This document shows positions 16,251 to 25,365 of a stretch of 64,000 bases of DNA, in pieces. Every line of letters begins with the position of its first letter. Position 1 is the first letter of the stretch. The notes beneath the pieces were generated by a model. It had not been told where the DNA came from. It searched no databases and worked only from the letters and a program-made list of their open reading frames with translations. The DNA is from Streptomyces sp. col6 (lineage in GTDB: Bacteria > Actinomycetota > Actinomycetes > Streptomycetales > Streptomycetaceae): positions 274,473-338,472 of the forward strand of contig NZ_RDBL01000027.1 of assembly GCF_008042035.1 (NCBI RefSeq), given 5' to 3'. The position numbers and the translations under genes were made by a program.

Positions 16251-17936
16251 TCAGAGCTTCGACAGCTCGTCGACCAGGTCGTCCAGGCCCAGCGGGCCCT
16301 GGGACAGGGCAGCCATGTGCCACGCCTTGAGGTCGAAGGCGTCGCCGTGCGCGGTCCGGGCGTTCTCCCGGCCCAGCAGCCAGGCGCGTTCACCGAGCTT
16401 GTAGCCGATCGCCTGGCCCGGCATCGACAGGTAGCGGGTCAGCTCGCTCTCCACGAAGTCGGCGGGCCTGCCGCTGTGGTTGCCGAAGAACTCCTGGGCC
16501 AGCTCCGGCGTCCACCGCTCACCCGGGTGGAACGGCGAATCGGCCGGGATCTCCAGACCCACGTGCATGCCGATGTCCACGATCACCCGGCAGGCACGCA
16601 TCATCTGCGCGTCCAGGTAGCCGAGCCGGCGCTCCGGGTCAGGCAGGAAGCCCAGCTCGTCCATCAGCCGCTCCGCGTACAGCGCCCAGCCCTCGGCGTT
16701 GGCGCTGACGATGCCGATGGACGCCTGGTAGCGCGACAGGCTCTCCGCCACGTGCGCCCACTGCGCGAGCTGGAGGTGATGACCGGGAACGCCCTCGTGG
16801 TACCAGGTGGACACCAGGTCGTACACCGGGAAGCGGGTCTCGCCCATCGTCGGCAGCCAGGTGCGCCCGGGGCGGGAGAAGTCCTCGGAGGGGCCCGTGT
16901 AGTACGGAGCGGCCGCGCCGCCGGGCGGGGCGATCCGGGACTCCACCCGGCGGACCCGCTCGGCCAGCTCGAAGTGCGTCCCGTCCAGTGCGTCGATCGC
17001 CTCGTCCATCAGGCCCTGCAGCCACGCCTGGACCTCGTCGACGCCCTCGATGTGCTTGCCGTGCACATCGAGATGGGCCAGCGCCTCCCAGGGGCCCGCG
17101 CCCGGCAGCACCTTCGTTGCCTCGGTCTTCATCTCGGCCAGCAGCCGGTGGTATTCGGACCAGCCGTACGCGTATGCCTCGTCGAGATCGAGGTCGGTGC
17201 CGTTGAAGTAGCGCGACCAGCGGGCATACCGCTCACGGCCCACCGTGTCCGGCTCGCCCTCGATCGCGGGGGCGTACACCTCGCGCATCCAGCGCCGCAG
17301 CTCGTCCAGGGCGCCGGCGGCCTGCGCGGCGGCCTCGTCCAGGTCCGTGCGCAGGGCGTCCGGGCCGGCGGCGGCGAAGTCCTGGAAGAAGCCCTTCGTG
17401 CCGTCCCCGACCCACTCGTCGAGCTGGCCGACGAAGGTGGCCGTGGCACGCGGACCGCCGTACAGCTTGCGCTCCAGACCGAGCGCCAGGGACTCCTGGT
17501 AACCGGCGAGCGCCGCCGGGACCGCCCGCAGCCGCTCGACGACGGCCGCCCAGTCCTCGTCCGTCTCGGTGGGCGTCACCGTGAACACCTCACGGATCGA
17601 GTGGGCCGGGGAGTGCAGGTTGGAAACGGCGCGCAGCGCCTCATCGGCCTCGTGCACGGCCAGTTCGGCCGTCAGGCGTTCCCGCAGCAGCCGGCCGCAG
17701 CGGCGCTCGGCGTCCTCGGCCGCACCGGGCAGCTGCTCCGCGCGGTCGAGCCGCGCGAGGGTGTCCCGCGCCAGCGCGGCCAGCTGCTCCTGGCCGGCGG
17801 GGGAGAAATCGGGAAGGCGGCGCGAGCTTGCCGCGACACCGAGGTAGGTGCCGGAGATGGGGTCGAGTTCGATGAACGCGTCGACGTAGGCGTCGGCGAC
17901 CTGGCGGGGCAGCGCGCTGCTGGAAGAGTCTGACAT
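16251..17936 (-). CDS. DUF885 family putative zinc metalloprotease
   Basis: 561-aa protein of the DUF885 family. The metal-binding motif YHEGVPGHHLQ lies about 370 residues in, in the family form HExxxGHH, with a likely third ligand in the following NAEGWALYAERL helix. It is mostly alpha-helical with no signal peptide or transmembrane segment seen, so it is probably cytoplasmic. Family members are predicted peptidases; substrates are unknown. ATG 17936 is preceded by GAGGA with 8-nt spacing. It lies downstream of an Lrp-type regulator on the same strand, 38 bp away, and could share its transcript. Confidence 0.85.
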   Translation of the reverse strand: MSDSSSSALPRQVADAYVDAFIELDPISGTYLGVAASSRRLPDFSPAGQEQLAALARDTLARLDRAEQLPGAAEDAERRCGRLLRERLTAELAVHEADEALRAVSNLHSPAHSIREVFTVTPTETDEDWAAVVERLRAVPAALAGYQESLALGLERKLYGGPRATATFVGQLDEWVGDGTKGFFQDFAAAGPDALRTDLDEAAAQAAGALDELRRWMREVYAPAIEGEPDTVGRERYARWSRYFNGTDLDLDEAYAYGWSEYHRLLAEMKTEATKVLPGAGPWEALAHLDVHGKHIEGVDEVQAWLQGLMDEAIDALDGTHFELAERVRRVESRIAPPGGAAAPYYTGPSEDFSRPGRTWLPTMGETRFPVYDLVSTWYHEGVPGHHLQLAQWAHVAESLSRYQASIGIVSANAEGWALYAERLMDELGFLPDPERRLGYLDAQMMRACRVIVDIGMHVGLEIPADSPFHPGERWTPELAQEFFGNHSGRPADFVESELTRYLSMPGQAIGYKLGERAWLLGRENARTAHGDAFDLKAWHMAALSQGPLGLDDLVDELSKL

Positions 17937-17974
17937 GGGGCCATCCTCGTACGTGCGGGGGTCCCGCGTCACTA

Positions 17975-18496
17975 TCAATCGGCGGGACGGACCTGACCCG
18001 GAACCGGGACCGCAGCCGCCCCCGGCACGGGCGGCAGCAGCGGACCGCACTCCCACTGCTGGTAGATCAGCCGCGTCTCCACCCGGGCCACCTCCCGTCG
18101 CGAGGTGAACTCGTCGAGCACGAGCCGCTGGAGATCCGCCGTGTCCGCCACGGCCACATGCACCAGATAGTCGTCCGGGCCGGTCAGATGGAACAGGGCA
18201 CGGGACTCCGGCAGCGACCTGATCCGTTCGACGAACGGCCCGATCAGCTCCCGGCGGTGCGGACGCACCTGTACGGAGAGCAGCGCTTCGAGCCCCCGGC
18301 CGAGCCGTGCCGGGTCGAGGCGCAGCTGGTGCCCGAGGATGACGCCGGTGCGGCGCAGCCGGGTCACCCGGTCCAGGCATGTCGAGGGTGCGACGCCGAC
18401 CTCGGCCGCCAGCTCCCGGTACGTGGTCCGGGCGTCGTTCTGCAACAGCCGCAGAATGTGCAGGTCGACCGTGTCGAGAGCGACGGAATCAGTCAT
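17975..18496 (-). CDS. Lrp/AsnC family regulator next to methionine gamma-lyase
   Basis: 173-aa Lrp/AsnC protein with N-terminal HTH (about 8-62; YRELAAEVGVAPSTCLDRVTRLRRTGVI) and C-terminal RAM domain (FHLTGPDDYLVHVAV). The last 20 residues are a Pro/Val-rich tail. It is divergent from a methionine gamma-lyase-like gene with 59 bp between starts; in Pseudomonas the Lrp-type MdeR activates mdeA in the same arrangement, so an analogous role is inferred. TACGTT ends 6 nt before ATG 18496 with no SD, indicating a leaderless mRNA. GAACG (18502-18506) and CGTTC (18540-18544) frame the intergenic region. Confidence 0.88.
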   Translation of the reverse strand: MTDSVALDTVDLHILRLLQNDARTTYRELAAEVGVAPSTCLDRVTRLRRTGVILGHQLRLDPARLGRGLEALLSVQVRPHRRELIGPFVERIRSLPESRALFHLTGPDDYLVHVAVADTADLQRLVLDEFTSRREVARVETRLIYQQWECGPLLPPVPGAAAVPVPGQVRPAD

Positions 18497-18555
18497 TCGC
18501 CGAACGTAGCACGGGCTTTCGGCCGCCCGGTCCGGTGAGCGTTCAGAGTGCGAGC

Positions 18556-19803
18556 ATGGACACCGAATCCGCGCTGCCGCCCTCGACGACAACCCCGTCC
18601 AGGGCGCTCGCCACCGAAGCCGTGCACGCCGGACGCGACGACCTCGCGGCCCTCGGCCTGCACGCCGCGCCGATCGATCTGTCGACCACCTACCCCTCGT
18701 ACGACTCCCGTGCGGAGGCGGAACGGATCGACGCCTTCGCCACCACCGGGGCGCGCCCCGACGGGCCGCCCGTCTACGCACGGCTCGACAACCCGACGAC
18801 CGCGCGCTTCGAAACGGCGCTGGCCCGTCTCGAAGGCACCGCGAGCGCGGTGTCCTTCGCCAGCGGCATGGCGGCGCTGACCGCGGTCCTGCTGGCCCGC
18901 GCGAGCGTGGGGCTGCGCCATGTGGTGGCCGTGCGGCCCCTGTACGGATGCAGCGATCACCTGCTGGGCGCCGGGCTCCTCGGCACCGAGGTGACGTGGA
19001 CGGACCCGGCGGGCGTCGCGGAGGCCATCCGGCCCGACACAGGTCTGGTCATCGTGGAGACGCCCGCCAACCCGACGCTCGCCGAGGTGGACATCCGAGC
19101 CGTCGCCCACTCCTGCGGTGCGGTGCCGCTGCTGGTCGACAACACCTTCGCGACCCCCGTCCTCCAGCGGCCCGTCGAGCACGGTGCGCGGATCGTGCTG
19201 CACAGTGCGACGAAGTACCTGGGCGGGCACGGGGACGTCATGGGCGGAGTCGTCGCCTGCGACGAGGAGTTCGCCGCCGTGCTGCGCCAGGTGCGTTTCG
19301 CCACCGGGGGCGTCCTGCACCCGATGGCCGGCTACCTGCTGCTGCGCGGGCTCTCGACCCTGCCGGTGCGGGTCCGGGCCGCCTCCGCGAGTGCGGCCGA
19401 ACTCGCCCGCCGGCTCTCCGCCGACCCGCGCGTCGCCCGCGTCCACTACCCGGAGATCGGCGGTGCCATGGTGTCGTTCGAGGTCTACGGCGACCCGCAC
19501 CAGGTGATCGCGGGGGTACGGCTGATCACGCCCGCCGTCAGCCTCGGCAGCGTCGACAGCCTCATCCAGCACCCGGCCTCCATCAGCCACCGCATTGTGG
19601 ACGAGGGAGACCGGCACGCGTCCGGTGTCGGCGACCGGCTGCTGCGTATGTCGGTCGGTCTGGAGGACGTCGAGGACCTGTGGGCCGACCTGTGCCAGGC
19701 GCTGAGCGGCGAGGAACCCGTACGCCGTGAGGTCAGCGTTCAGCCTGTTCGTACGGCAGCGGCGGCAGGGAACGCGCCGGGGTCGTGGCAAGGCGCGCGG
19801 TGA
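18556..19803 (+). CDS. Cys/Met metabolism PLP enzyme, methionine gamma-lyase-like
   Basis: 415-aa fold-type I PLP enzyme of the cystathionine gamma-synthase/lyase family. The Schiff-base lysine is K220 in HSATKYLGGHGD. PLP-phosphate contacts are SGMAAL (103-108) and, from the partner subunit, YARLDNPT (74-81). Residues Y130-G131-C132 (RPLYGC) match the Tyr/Cys pair typical of methionine gamma-lyase, whereas cystathionine lyases usually lack this cysteine. The predicted reaction is L-Met to methanethiol, 2-oxobutyrate and ammonia. The divergent Lrp regulator supports amino-acid catabolism. CAGAGT ends 6 nt before the ATG. The 3' end overlaps the convergent ACT-GNAT gene by 71 bp. Confidence 0.85.
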   Translation: MDTESALPPSTTTPSRALATEAVHAGRDDLAALGLHAAPIDLSTTYPSYDSRAEAERIDAFATTGARPDGPPVYARLDNPTTARFETALARLEGTASAVSFASGMAALTAVLLARASVGLRHVVAVRPLYGCSDHLLGAGLLGTEVTWTDPAGVAEAIRPDTGLVIVETPANPTLAEVDIRAVAHSCGAVPLLVDNTFATPVLQRPVEHGARIVLHSATKYLGGHGDVMGGVVACDEEFAAVLRQVRFATGGVLHPMAGYLLLRGLSTLPVRVRAASASAAELARRLSADPRVARVHYPEIGGAMVSFEVYGDPHQVIAGVRLITPAVSLGSVDSLIQHPASISHRIVDEGDRHASGVGDRLLRMSVGLEDVEDLWADLCQALSGEEPVRREVSVQPVRTAAAAGNAPGSWQGAR

Positions 19804-21136
19804 TCACGAGCGTGCCCTCCTCGATCTGGTAGTCGAGCGGCAGCGAGAGCGCGCGCATGGCGGCGACCATGCCGGTGTTCGACGCCTGGGTGACGGCGTA
19901 GACGCTCTCGCAGCCGGCCTCCCCGGCCATCGCCACCAGACGGGCCAGCAGTTCGGAGCCGATGCCGCGCCGCTGCCACTCGTCCTCGACGAGGAGGGCG
20001 ACCTCGGTCTCGTCGCCGTCCCAGAGGAGGTGGCCGAGGGCGACCAGCCGGCCGGACGCCGTCTGCACGGCCAGGGTGCGGCCGAAGCGGGGGCTCAGCA
20101 GGTGGTCCAGGTAGCGGTCCGCGTCCCGGACCGGGCCGTGGTAGCGGAGCCGCAGCGTCTGCTCCGAGCAGCGCCCGTGCATGGCCACGGCCGCTCCGTG
20201 GTCGGCCCGGTCCGCCCGGCGCACGGTGATCTCGTTGCCCTCGGGCAGCGTGAGCACCTGTTCGCCGCGCGGGACGCGGGGGCCGAGCCGGGCGTCGAGC
20301 TCCACCAGCGCACGGGCCCGCGCGAACTCCGTGGGCGTGAACGGGAGGTAGGGCCGCTCGACGGTGATGACGCCGCCCGACGGGTCGCGCAGCCGCATCA
20401 CCGTCTCCTCCAGCACTCCTTCCACCGGGGCGGTCTCGCCGGTGGCGCGTCCGGAGACCGACACGGCGGGCAGCGAGTGGATCGTGCACCGGCCGAGCAG
20501 CTGCCGCAGGGCGAGGGGGAGTTCGGCGGCGTCGAGCGCCGTACGGGTGGCGAGGCCGAGGACCCGCGTCGGGGCATCGACCAGGTCGTGGGCGTCGGCC
20601 CGCTCGGTCCAGGTGGAGCTGCCCCCGGCGGCGGACACCGCACGGGCCAGCTGCGGGGCCGGCAGCGACGCGGGCACCCGCAGCAGGAACTCGTCGACGG
20701 TGCCCTGCGCCAGCGGATGCGTCTGGAGCGTGAGGATGTCGATGCCGTGCCGGGCCAGCACGGTGCACAGGGCGGCCAGGCTGCCCGGGGCGTCCCGCAC
20801 GGTGGTCCGCATCCGCCACAGGACGGTGTCGCCGGGGTCGGCGGTCGCGGTCGGCCGGCCCGTCTCGTCGGCCACCTCCACCTCCGTGCCCGCGGATTCG
20901 GGCGGCGGGGGCGGCGCGTGGCTGTGGCGCCGTGCCCACCAGGTGTGGAACGCGGCTGTCGCGGTCAGCGCCACCGCGGACGCGATGAGCAGGTACGGGC
21001 CGTCCGGCTGGTGCCCGATCAGGTTGGCGATCGCGTCGGCGACCGCCACCGCCGTGAACAGCGCGGCGAGTTCGATCATGTCCCGCCGCCAGTGGTGGGG
21101 GCGGCGGGCACTCTTCGCGGATGTCACATCAGTCAT
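19733..21136 (-). CDS. Membrane-anchored ACT-domain GNAT acetyltransferase
   Basis: 467-aa multidomain protein: two hydrophobic helices (about 20-41 and 46-67), a Pro-rich linker, an ACT-like region (about 105-265; the first repeat has RDAPGSLAALCTVLARHGI) and a C-terminal GNAT domain (about 302-455; acetyl-CoA loop EWQRRGIGSELLARL). Soluble actinobacterial ACT-GNAT proteins are protein lysine acetyltransferases whose activity is controlled by amino acids. Membrane anchoring is an addition here. CACAGT ends 6 nt before ATG 21136. The gene is convergent with the methionine gamma-lyase-like gene, so sensing of a related amino acid is possible but unproven. Confidence 0.85.
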   Translation of the reverse strand: MTDVTSAKSARRPHHWRRDMIELAALFTAVAVADAIANLIGHQPDGPYLLIASAVALTATAAFHTWWARRHSHAPPPPPESAGTEVEVADETGRPTATADPGDTVLWRMRTTVRDAPGSLAALCTVLARHGIDILTLQTHPLAQGTVDEFLLRVPASLPAPQLARAVSAAGGSSTWTERADAHDLVDAPTRVLGLATRTALDAAELPLALRQLLGRCTIHSLPAVSVSGRATGETAPVEGVLEETVMRLRDPSGGVITVERPYLPFTPTEFARARALVELDARLGPRVPRGEQVLTLPEGNEITVRRADRADHGAAVAMHGRCSEQTLRLRYHGPVRDADRYLDHLLSPRFGRTLAVQTASGRLVALGHLLWDGDETEVALLVEDEWQRRGIGSELLARLVAMAGEAGCESVYAVTQASNTGMVAAMRALSLPLDYQIEEGTLVITARLATTPARSLPPLPYEQAER

Positions 21137-21260
21137 GAATCCACTGTGACCGCACCGTGTTGCCTGATCACGAACGCTCTGTGACCGATGGGTTAAAGGG
21201 TCATTGGGCTTCCTATCGTCGGTTTCGGGCGAGTTGGGCAGGCGTTTCGAAGGGAGCCCG

Positions 21261-21279
21261 GGGAGGCTTCAGGCCTCCC
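21261..21279 (-). terminator. Terminator after the SWIM-DUF6493 operon
   Basis: A 7-bp GC stem (21261-21267 with 21273-21279) with a 5-nt loop lies just 7 nt beyond the DUF6493 stop on the minus strand. Confidence 0.65.
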
Positions 21280-21285
21280 GCACGG

Positions 21286-23949
21286 TCATGCGGAGGCCCC
21301 CGGCCGGCACGCGGTCTCCAGGCGTATCGCCTGCCGCACCAGCTGGGTCGTCCCGCCACGCGCGGCCGTTTCGGCCAGACCCGCTAGGGGACCGGTCTCC
21401 GGCGGCCCGCAGCGCTCCGCGCACTCCGCCGCCACGGCGAGCAGATCGCTCAGCCCCCGGGGCGCCCGCTCCCGGGCCAGCAGCGCGGGCAGCACGGGCA
21501 CCAGGACGGACAGGACGGTTCCGTACGCCCCGGTCCCCGCCGCCGTGCGGGCCGCGTCCGCCAGACGGCCGGGCTTGACCGAGTCCCGTTCGATGAGAGT
21601 GGCCAGCTCGCCTCCGAGGAGCCCGGCATCGAGCCGGCCCCGGGCGGCCAGCACCAGAAGGGCGTCCACCGCCGCGAGCCGGTCGTCCGAGTGCCGGGCG
21701 CCCAGCCCGTAGGCCAGAGCGAGATGCAGGGCCCCGGCGGCGGGTCCGCCGCTCTCGGCGAGCGCGGGCAGCAGCGACGTGGTCCCCCGCTGCTCCTCGA
21801 CACACGTCGCGATGGTGGGCAGCAGCCAGGCCGCGAGCGTCTCGCCGTCCTCGGGCAGGGTGGCGGTCCAGTGCGGCGATTCCGGACTCCAGTGGTAGCA
21901 GCGCTGGTTCCGCGGGGAGTGCGGCCGCCCGAGCCAGTGGAAGGGGCGGGGGAACTTCCGCTGGACGAGCACGTTCTCCCTGGTGGCCAGCAGCACGCGC
22001 TGCACCTTGGTGACCGTTTGCAGCAGCCAGTCCCGGGCGACGGCCACCTCCGTGTCCACATGGCGGGGGACCACGGCGGCCACCGGCTCGTCCGCACGGA
22101 GCCACGCCGCCAGCCGGTCGCCCTCCTCGGTGCCCAGCGCGGCGGCATGGCTCGCGGCGTCCTCCTCGCCCGTGCGCCGCACCCGCAGCAGTGCCTGGGC
22201 GAAGTCGACGGGCCCGGCGAGGACACCCAGAGCCTTGTATCCGCGCAGCCGCTCGACCAGCTCCGGGGCATCGATGTGCCCCGTGTGCCAGGTGGGCGTG
22301 GCCAGCAGATAGGGCACTCTGCCCGTCCGGACCTCGGAGGCCGCCTCCCACAGGCGGGCGTACAGGATTCCGTCGAGCACTTCGTGGCAGCAGGCCCCCG
22401 GTGCCGTCCGCCGAGCCTGTCCCTCACCGATGGCCTGTTCCGAGACGTGTCCGAGCAGCGAGGCCGCGACGATGTGGAGGCCGTCGTGGTTGCGGGTCAT
22501 CCGCCAGTCGACCTGTCCCCGTGGGAGCCCGTCCCACCACTGCCCGGACAGGGCGCTCCCCAGCGCCTCGGTCAGCTCCTCCCGCCCGCTGCGGGCGAAC
22601 CGGATCAGCCCGTCCAGGGCCCGTTCGAACGCGGTGATGTCCTCGGGCGCCGAGCGGAGCAGGGCCACCACCTCCTCGGTCAGTTCGGCCACGGACGCCG
22701 GCGGCGGGCCGACGGGGCGCGGGGCCGGGGGCGGCGGCAGGATCTCCTCATAGGCGTCGGCCTCCGGCTCGTCCTCCAGCAGCTCCCCGAACACGGCACG
22801 CGCCGCCTCCCGGTGCACCGGCGCCAGCAGCGAGGCCATCCGGGCCGCCTCCTCCCGGACCCCGGCCGTCGCGGCGGGAACCGCGCGGGCGGCCAGCTTC
22901 AGCGCCCGCTCCTGCGCATCGGTGTCCGGATGCCCGAAGGCGTCGGCGATGACGGGGAGCAGCGCATCGGCCGTCGAGGGCTCCCGGCGCAGTACCTTCC
23001 CCAGCTGGACCAACTGGGCGCGCACCAGCTTCTTCTCCGTGCGGAACAGCACCGCGCCGGACACCTCGGCCAACTGACGGACGGAGAGCACGCCTTGCGC
23101 GTCGAGCCGGGCCAGTACCTCCTGGGCGTGGCCGGCCACCGGCGAAGGCCCGTCGGCGGCCATCGCCATCCAGTCGGCCACCCGCGCCGCCTCCTCGTCG
23201 GCGGTGGGTCCGAGACCACGCAGCACCAGCAGGCAGAAGCGCAGATCGGTGGGCTTCCCGCCGCGCAGCAGACGTGTGACGCAGCTGTCGAGCAGGGCGC
23301 CGCGATCGAGCAGGCCCTCTGCCACGAGGGCGGACAGAGCCGCCGGCCAGTACCCCTCGGGGGAGCGGCTGTCGACCCACGCCACCACCGGCGGCAGCTC
23401 CGGCATCGTCAGGAGGTGCGGAATCAGGACGTCGAGATGGGCGTCCGCGCGCAGGACGTCCACGAGCGCCTTCTCGGGCCGTGACTGCCACCGCGCACCG
23501 TTGATCGCCTCGGCCCACGTCCGGACCATGCCGTCGGAGGCGGGCAGCGGGCAGCCCGCCCTGAGGGACAGTTCCACGACGAGCCGGTACTCCGCGTCGG
23601 ACTCCACGGCGCGCGCCGCCAGCCGCCGGGCGAGATCGGCCAGCCAGGCCGGATCGCGGTCGGCGAGCACCTCCAGTACCCACGGGTACGGCGAGTGCAC
23701 CCAGTCGCGCATCTCCCGGGCGCCGAGCCAGGCCGCACAGCCGGCGGCCCCCGTGTGGCAGCCCGCGCCGGCCACCAGCAGGGCCTTCCGGGCCCTGGTG
23801 CGCTCGCCCCAGGCCCAGCCCCGCGCCTCCTTGCGCAGATCCTTCAACCCGTCGAGCGCCGCTTTGCGTTCGCCCCGGTCGAGCCGGGCCAGCAGGCCCT
23901 TGACGTCGTCCACACGGCCCTCGCGCACCGCGTCGAGCAGGGTGCTCAC
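21286..23949 (-). CDS. DUF6493 family protein (helical-repeat, function unknown)
   Basis: 887-aa, mostly alpha-helical protein that I assign to DUF6493 from its pairing with a SWIM protein and its character. The N-terminal half looks like a HEAT-like solenoid (repeated Leu/Ala-rich helices such as ALKLAARAVPAATAGV). A Pro-rich linker near residue 410 (EEILPPPPAPRPVGPP) leads to a C-terminal part with conserved aromatic loops (CYHWSPESPHW; QWWDGLPRGQVDWR). No catalytic motif is recognisable. GTG 23949 overlaps the SWIM stop (GTGA) with GGAGGT just upstream, so it is translationally coupled to that gene. The two very likely form a complex or pathway. Confidence 0.8.
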   Translation of the reverse strand: MSTLLDAVREGRVDDVKGLLARLDRGERKAALDGLKDLRKEARGWAWGERTRARKALLVAGAGCHTGAAGCAAWLGAREMRDWVHSPYPWVLEVLADRDPAWLADLARRLAARAVESDAEYRLVVELSLRAGCPLPASDGMVRTWAEAINGARWQSRPEKALVDVLRADAHLDVLIPHLLTMPELPPVVAWVDSRSPEGYWPAALSALVAEGLLDRGALLDSCVTRLLRGGKPTDLRFCLLVLRGLGPTADEEAARVADWMAMAADGPSPVAGHAQEVLARLDAQGVLSVRQLAEVSGAVLFRTEKKLVRAQLVQLGKVLRREPSTADALLPVIADAFGHPDTDAQERALKLAARAVPAATAGVREEAARMASLLAPVHREAARAVFGELLEDEPEADAYEEILPPPPAPRPVGPPPASVAELTEEVVALLRSAPEDITAFERALDGLIRFARSGREELTEALGSALSGQWWDGLPRGQVDWRMTRNHDGLHIVAASLLGHVSEQAIGEGQARRTAPGACCHEVLDGILYARLWEAASEVRTGRVPYLLATPTWHTGHIDAPELVERLRGYKALGVLAGPVDFAQALLRVRRTGEEDAASHAAALGTEEGDRLAAWLRADEPVAAVVPRHVDTEVAVARDWLLQTVTKVQRVLLATRENVLVQRKFPRPFHWLGRPHSPRNQRCYHWSPESPHWTATLPEDGETLAAWLLPTIATCVEEQRGTTSLLPALAESGGPAAGALHLALAYGLGARHSDDRLAAVDALLVLAARGRLDAGLLGGELATLIERDSVKPGRLADAARTAAGTGAYGTVLSVLVPVLPALLARERAPRGLSDLLAVAAECAERCGPPETGPLAGLAETAARGGTTQLVRQAIRLETACRPGASA

Positions 23950-25319
23950 AGCGCACCTCCGGCGACCGTCGCGCCCCGGCGGACCATCCGCACGGCCAAC
24001 GCGTGCTTGCACGGGCCCCGTCGGCCCCGGTAGTCCGCCCACCACTGACAGGTGCAGCTCAGCGCCCCGGATCGCTCGCGCACCTGGTAGCGCTGGTCGC
24101 CCGAACGCACCGCAGCCACCTCGCCGTCCAGGACCACCGCACCCTCACGGGCCAGCAGCCGAGCCGCCACCAGCCGCGGATTGTGCCGCTCGGCGCGGTC
24201 CGCGTCGTACGGCAGCTCGCGGTGGAAGTACGCCGCGTCCGCGAGGTCGTAGCCCACCCGGCCGGCCGTGCCCAGCCGGACCAGCGCGGCCCGGACCCGC
24301 TCCACCGGAAGCCCCGACTCCGCCGCCAGCCGGTCCGGCTCGATCCGCGGCTCCCACGCCAGCAGCACCGAGATCAGCTCCGCGTCGGCCGCTGCGTCGT
24401 CCGTGGCCAGCGCCTCCAGGACTCCGCCCTCACCGGAGAACCCGCGCGAAGCATCGGGCGACAGCGTCAGCGTGAGCCGCATCCCGGGCAGCACCACCTC
24501 CCAGGCACTCGCGGTGGCCGCGCCGTCGGCCGCCGGCCCGTACACGCGCAGCGCCGACGCGTACCGCAGTACCCGTTGCAAGGCGGCCAGCCGCTGAGGG
24601 CCGGGAAGGCAGACGGCACCGGACACCGGCCGGGTCGTGGGCCGCAGCGCCCGCCCGGCCGGCACCACCCACTGCGCGCCGCGTGTGGCGGCCCCCGACG
24701 ACTTGGGCAGCGACCGCAGGAACCGTACGGCCTCCGCCGCCGGGAGTTCCGCCCGCAGATCGAAGGAGGCGGAGGCCACCTGCGCCTCGGCGAAGCCTCG
24801 CAGCCAGCGGTCCGGCAGCGGCACCTTCTTCTCCACGACAGCACCGTCCATCGTGGTCACCGCCATCTCCTGCGGGCCCACCCGCAGGTGCAGCGGTTCG
24901 TCGCCGCCGATCCGCGAAAGAGCCTCCCGCAGCGGATTGTTCACATCCACATTGGTGGTGCCGTGGCCCGTCCCGAGGCCTTCCAGACCCTCGCTCAGCA
25001 CGTCGAGCCGTGCGTACACCCCGCAGCACCCGGAGAACGACTCGAAGCGCAGCCGGTCGCCGTTGCCCGTCACCACCGGGTCGAGCGAGGACAGCAGCGT
25101 CCGCTGGTAGTAGCGCGCGGCGGCGACGTCCGCCACGGCGAGCAGGCCTCGCGCGGCGATGTGCGGCGAGGCGAGGAAGCCCGCGAAGAAGCGCGGGTGG
25201 GCTTCGGCGCCGAGCGGAGTGGAGCCGCCGGCCGTCTCCAGGCCGAGCGACCGCCCTGCCTGCGAAGAAGCCAGCGCGGAGGGACGTGAGTAGGCCAGGG
25301 CCTGCACGGTTCGGGTCAT
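23946..25319 (-). CDS. SWIM zinc-finger protein
   Basis: 457-aa protein with a C-terminal SWIM zinc finger of form CxCx12CxH: C422, C424, C437 and H439 in SCTCQWWADY...GPCKHALAV. SWIM domains bind DNA or proteins. The rest is an unassigned alpha/beta region with a winged-helix-like stretch at about 345-400 (LAAESGLPVERVRAALVRL). It is the first gene of a two-gene operon with DUF6493. TACGGT ends 6 nt before ATG 25319 with no SD, so the transcript is probably leaderless. The function is unknown; similar SWIM proteins occur in predicted MoxR/VWA conflict loci, but no MoxR or VWA gene is present here. Confidence 0.82.
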   Translation of the reverse strand: MTRTVQALAYSRPSALASSQAGRSLGLETAGGSTPLGAEAHPRFFAGFLASPHIAARGLLAVADVAAARYYQRTLLSSLDPVVTGNGDRLRFESFSGCCGVYARLDVLSEGLEGLGTGHGTTNVDVNNPLREALSRIGGDEPLHLRVGPQEMAVTTMDGAVVEKKVPLPDRWLRGFAEAQVASASFDLRAELPAAEAVRFLRSLPKSSGAATRGAQWVVPAGRALRPTTRPVSGAVCLPGPQRLAALQRVLRYASALRVYGPAADGAATASAWEVVLPGMRLTLTLSPDASRGFSGEGGVLEALATDDAAADAELISVLLAWEPRIEPDRLAAESGLPVERVRAALVRLGTAGRVGYDLADAAYFHRELPYDADRAERHNPRLVAARLLAREGAVVLDGEVAAVRSGDQRYQVRERSGALSCTCQWWADYRGRRGPCKHALAVRMVRRGATVAGGAL

Positions 25320-25365
25320 GGAAAAACCGTAGAACCCGCCACTGACAATCGATCTTCGTCGCAGG

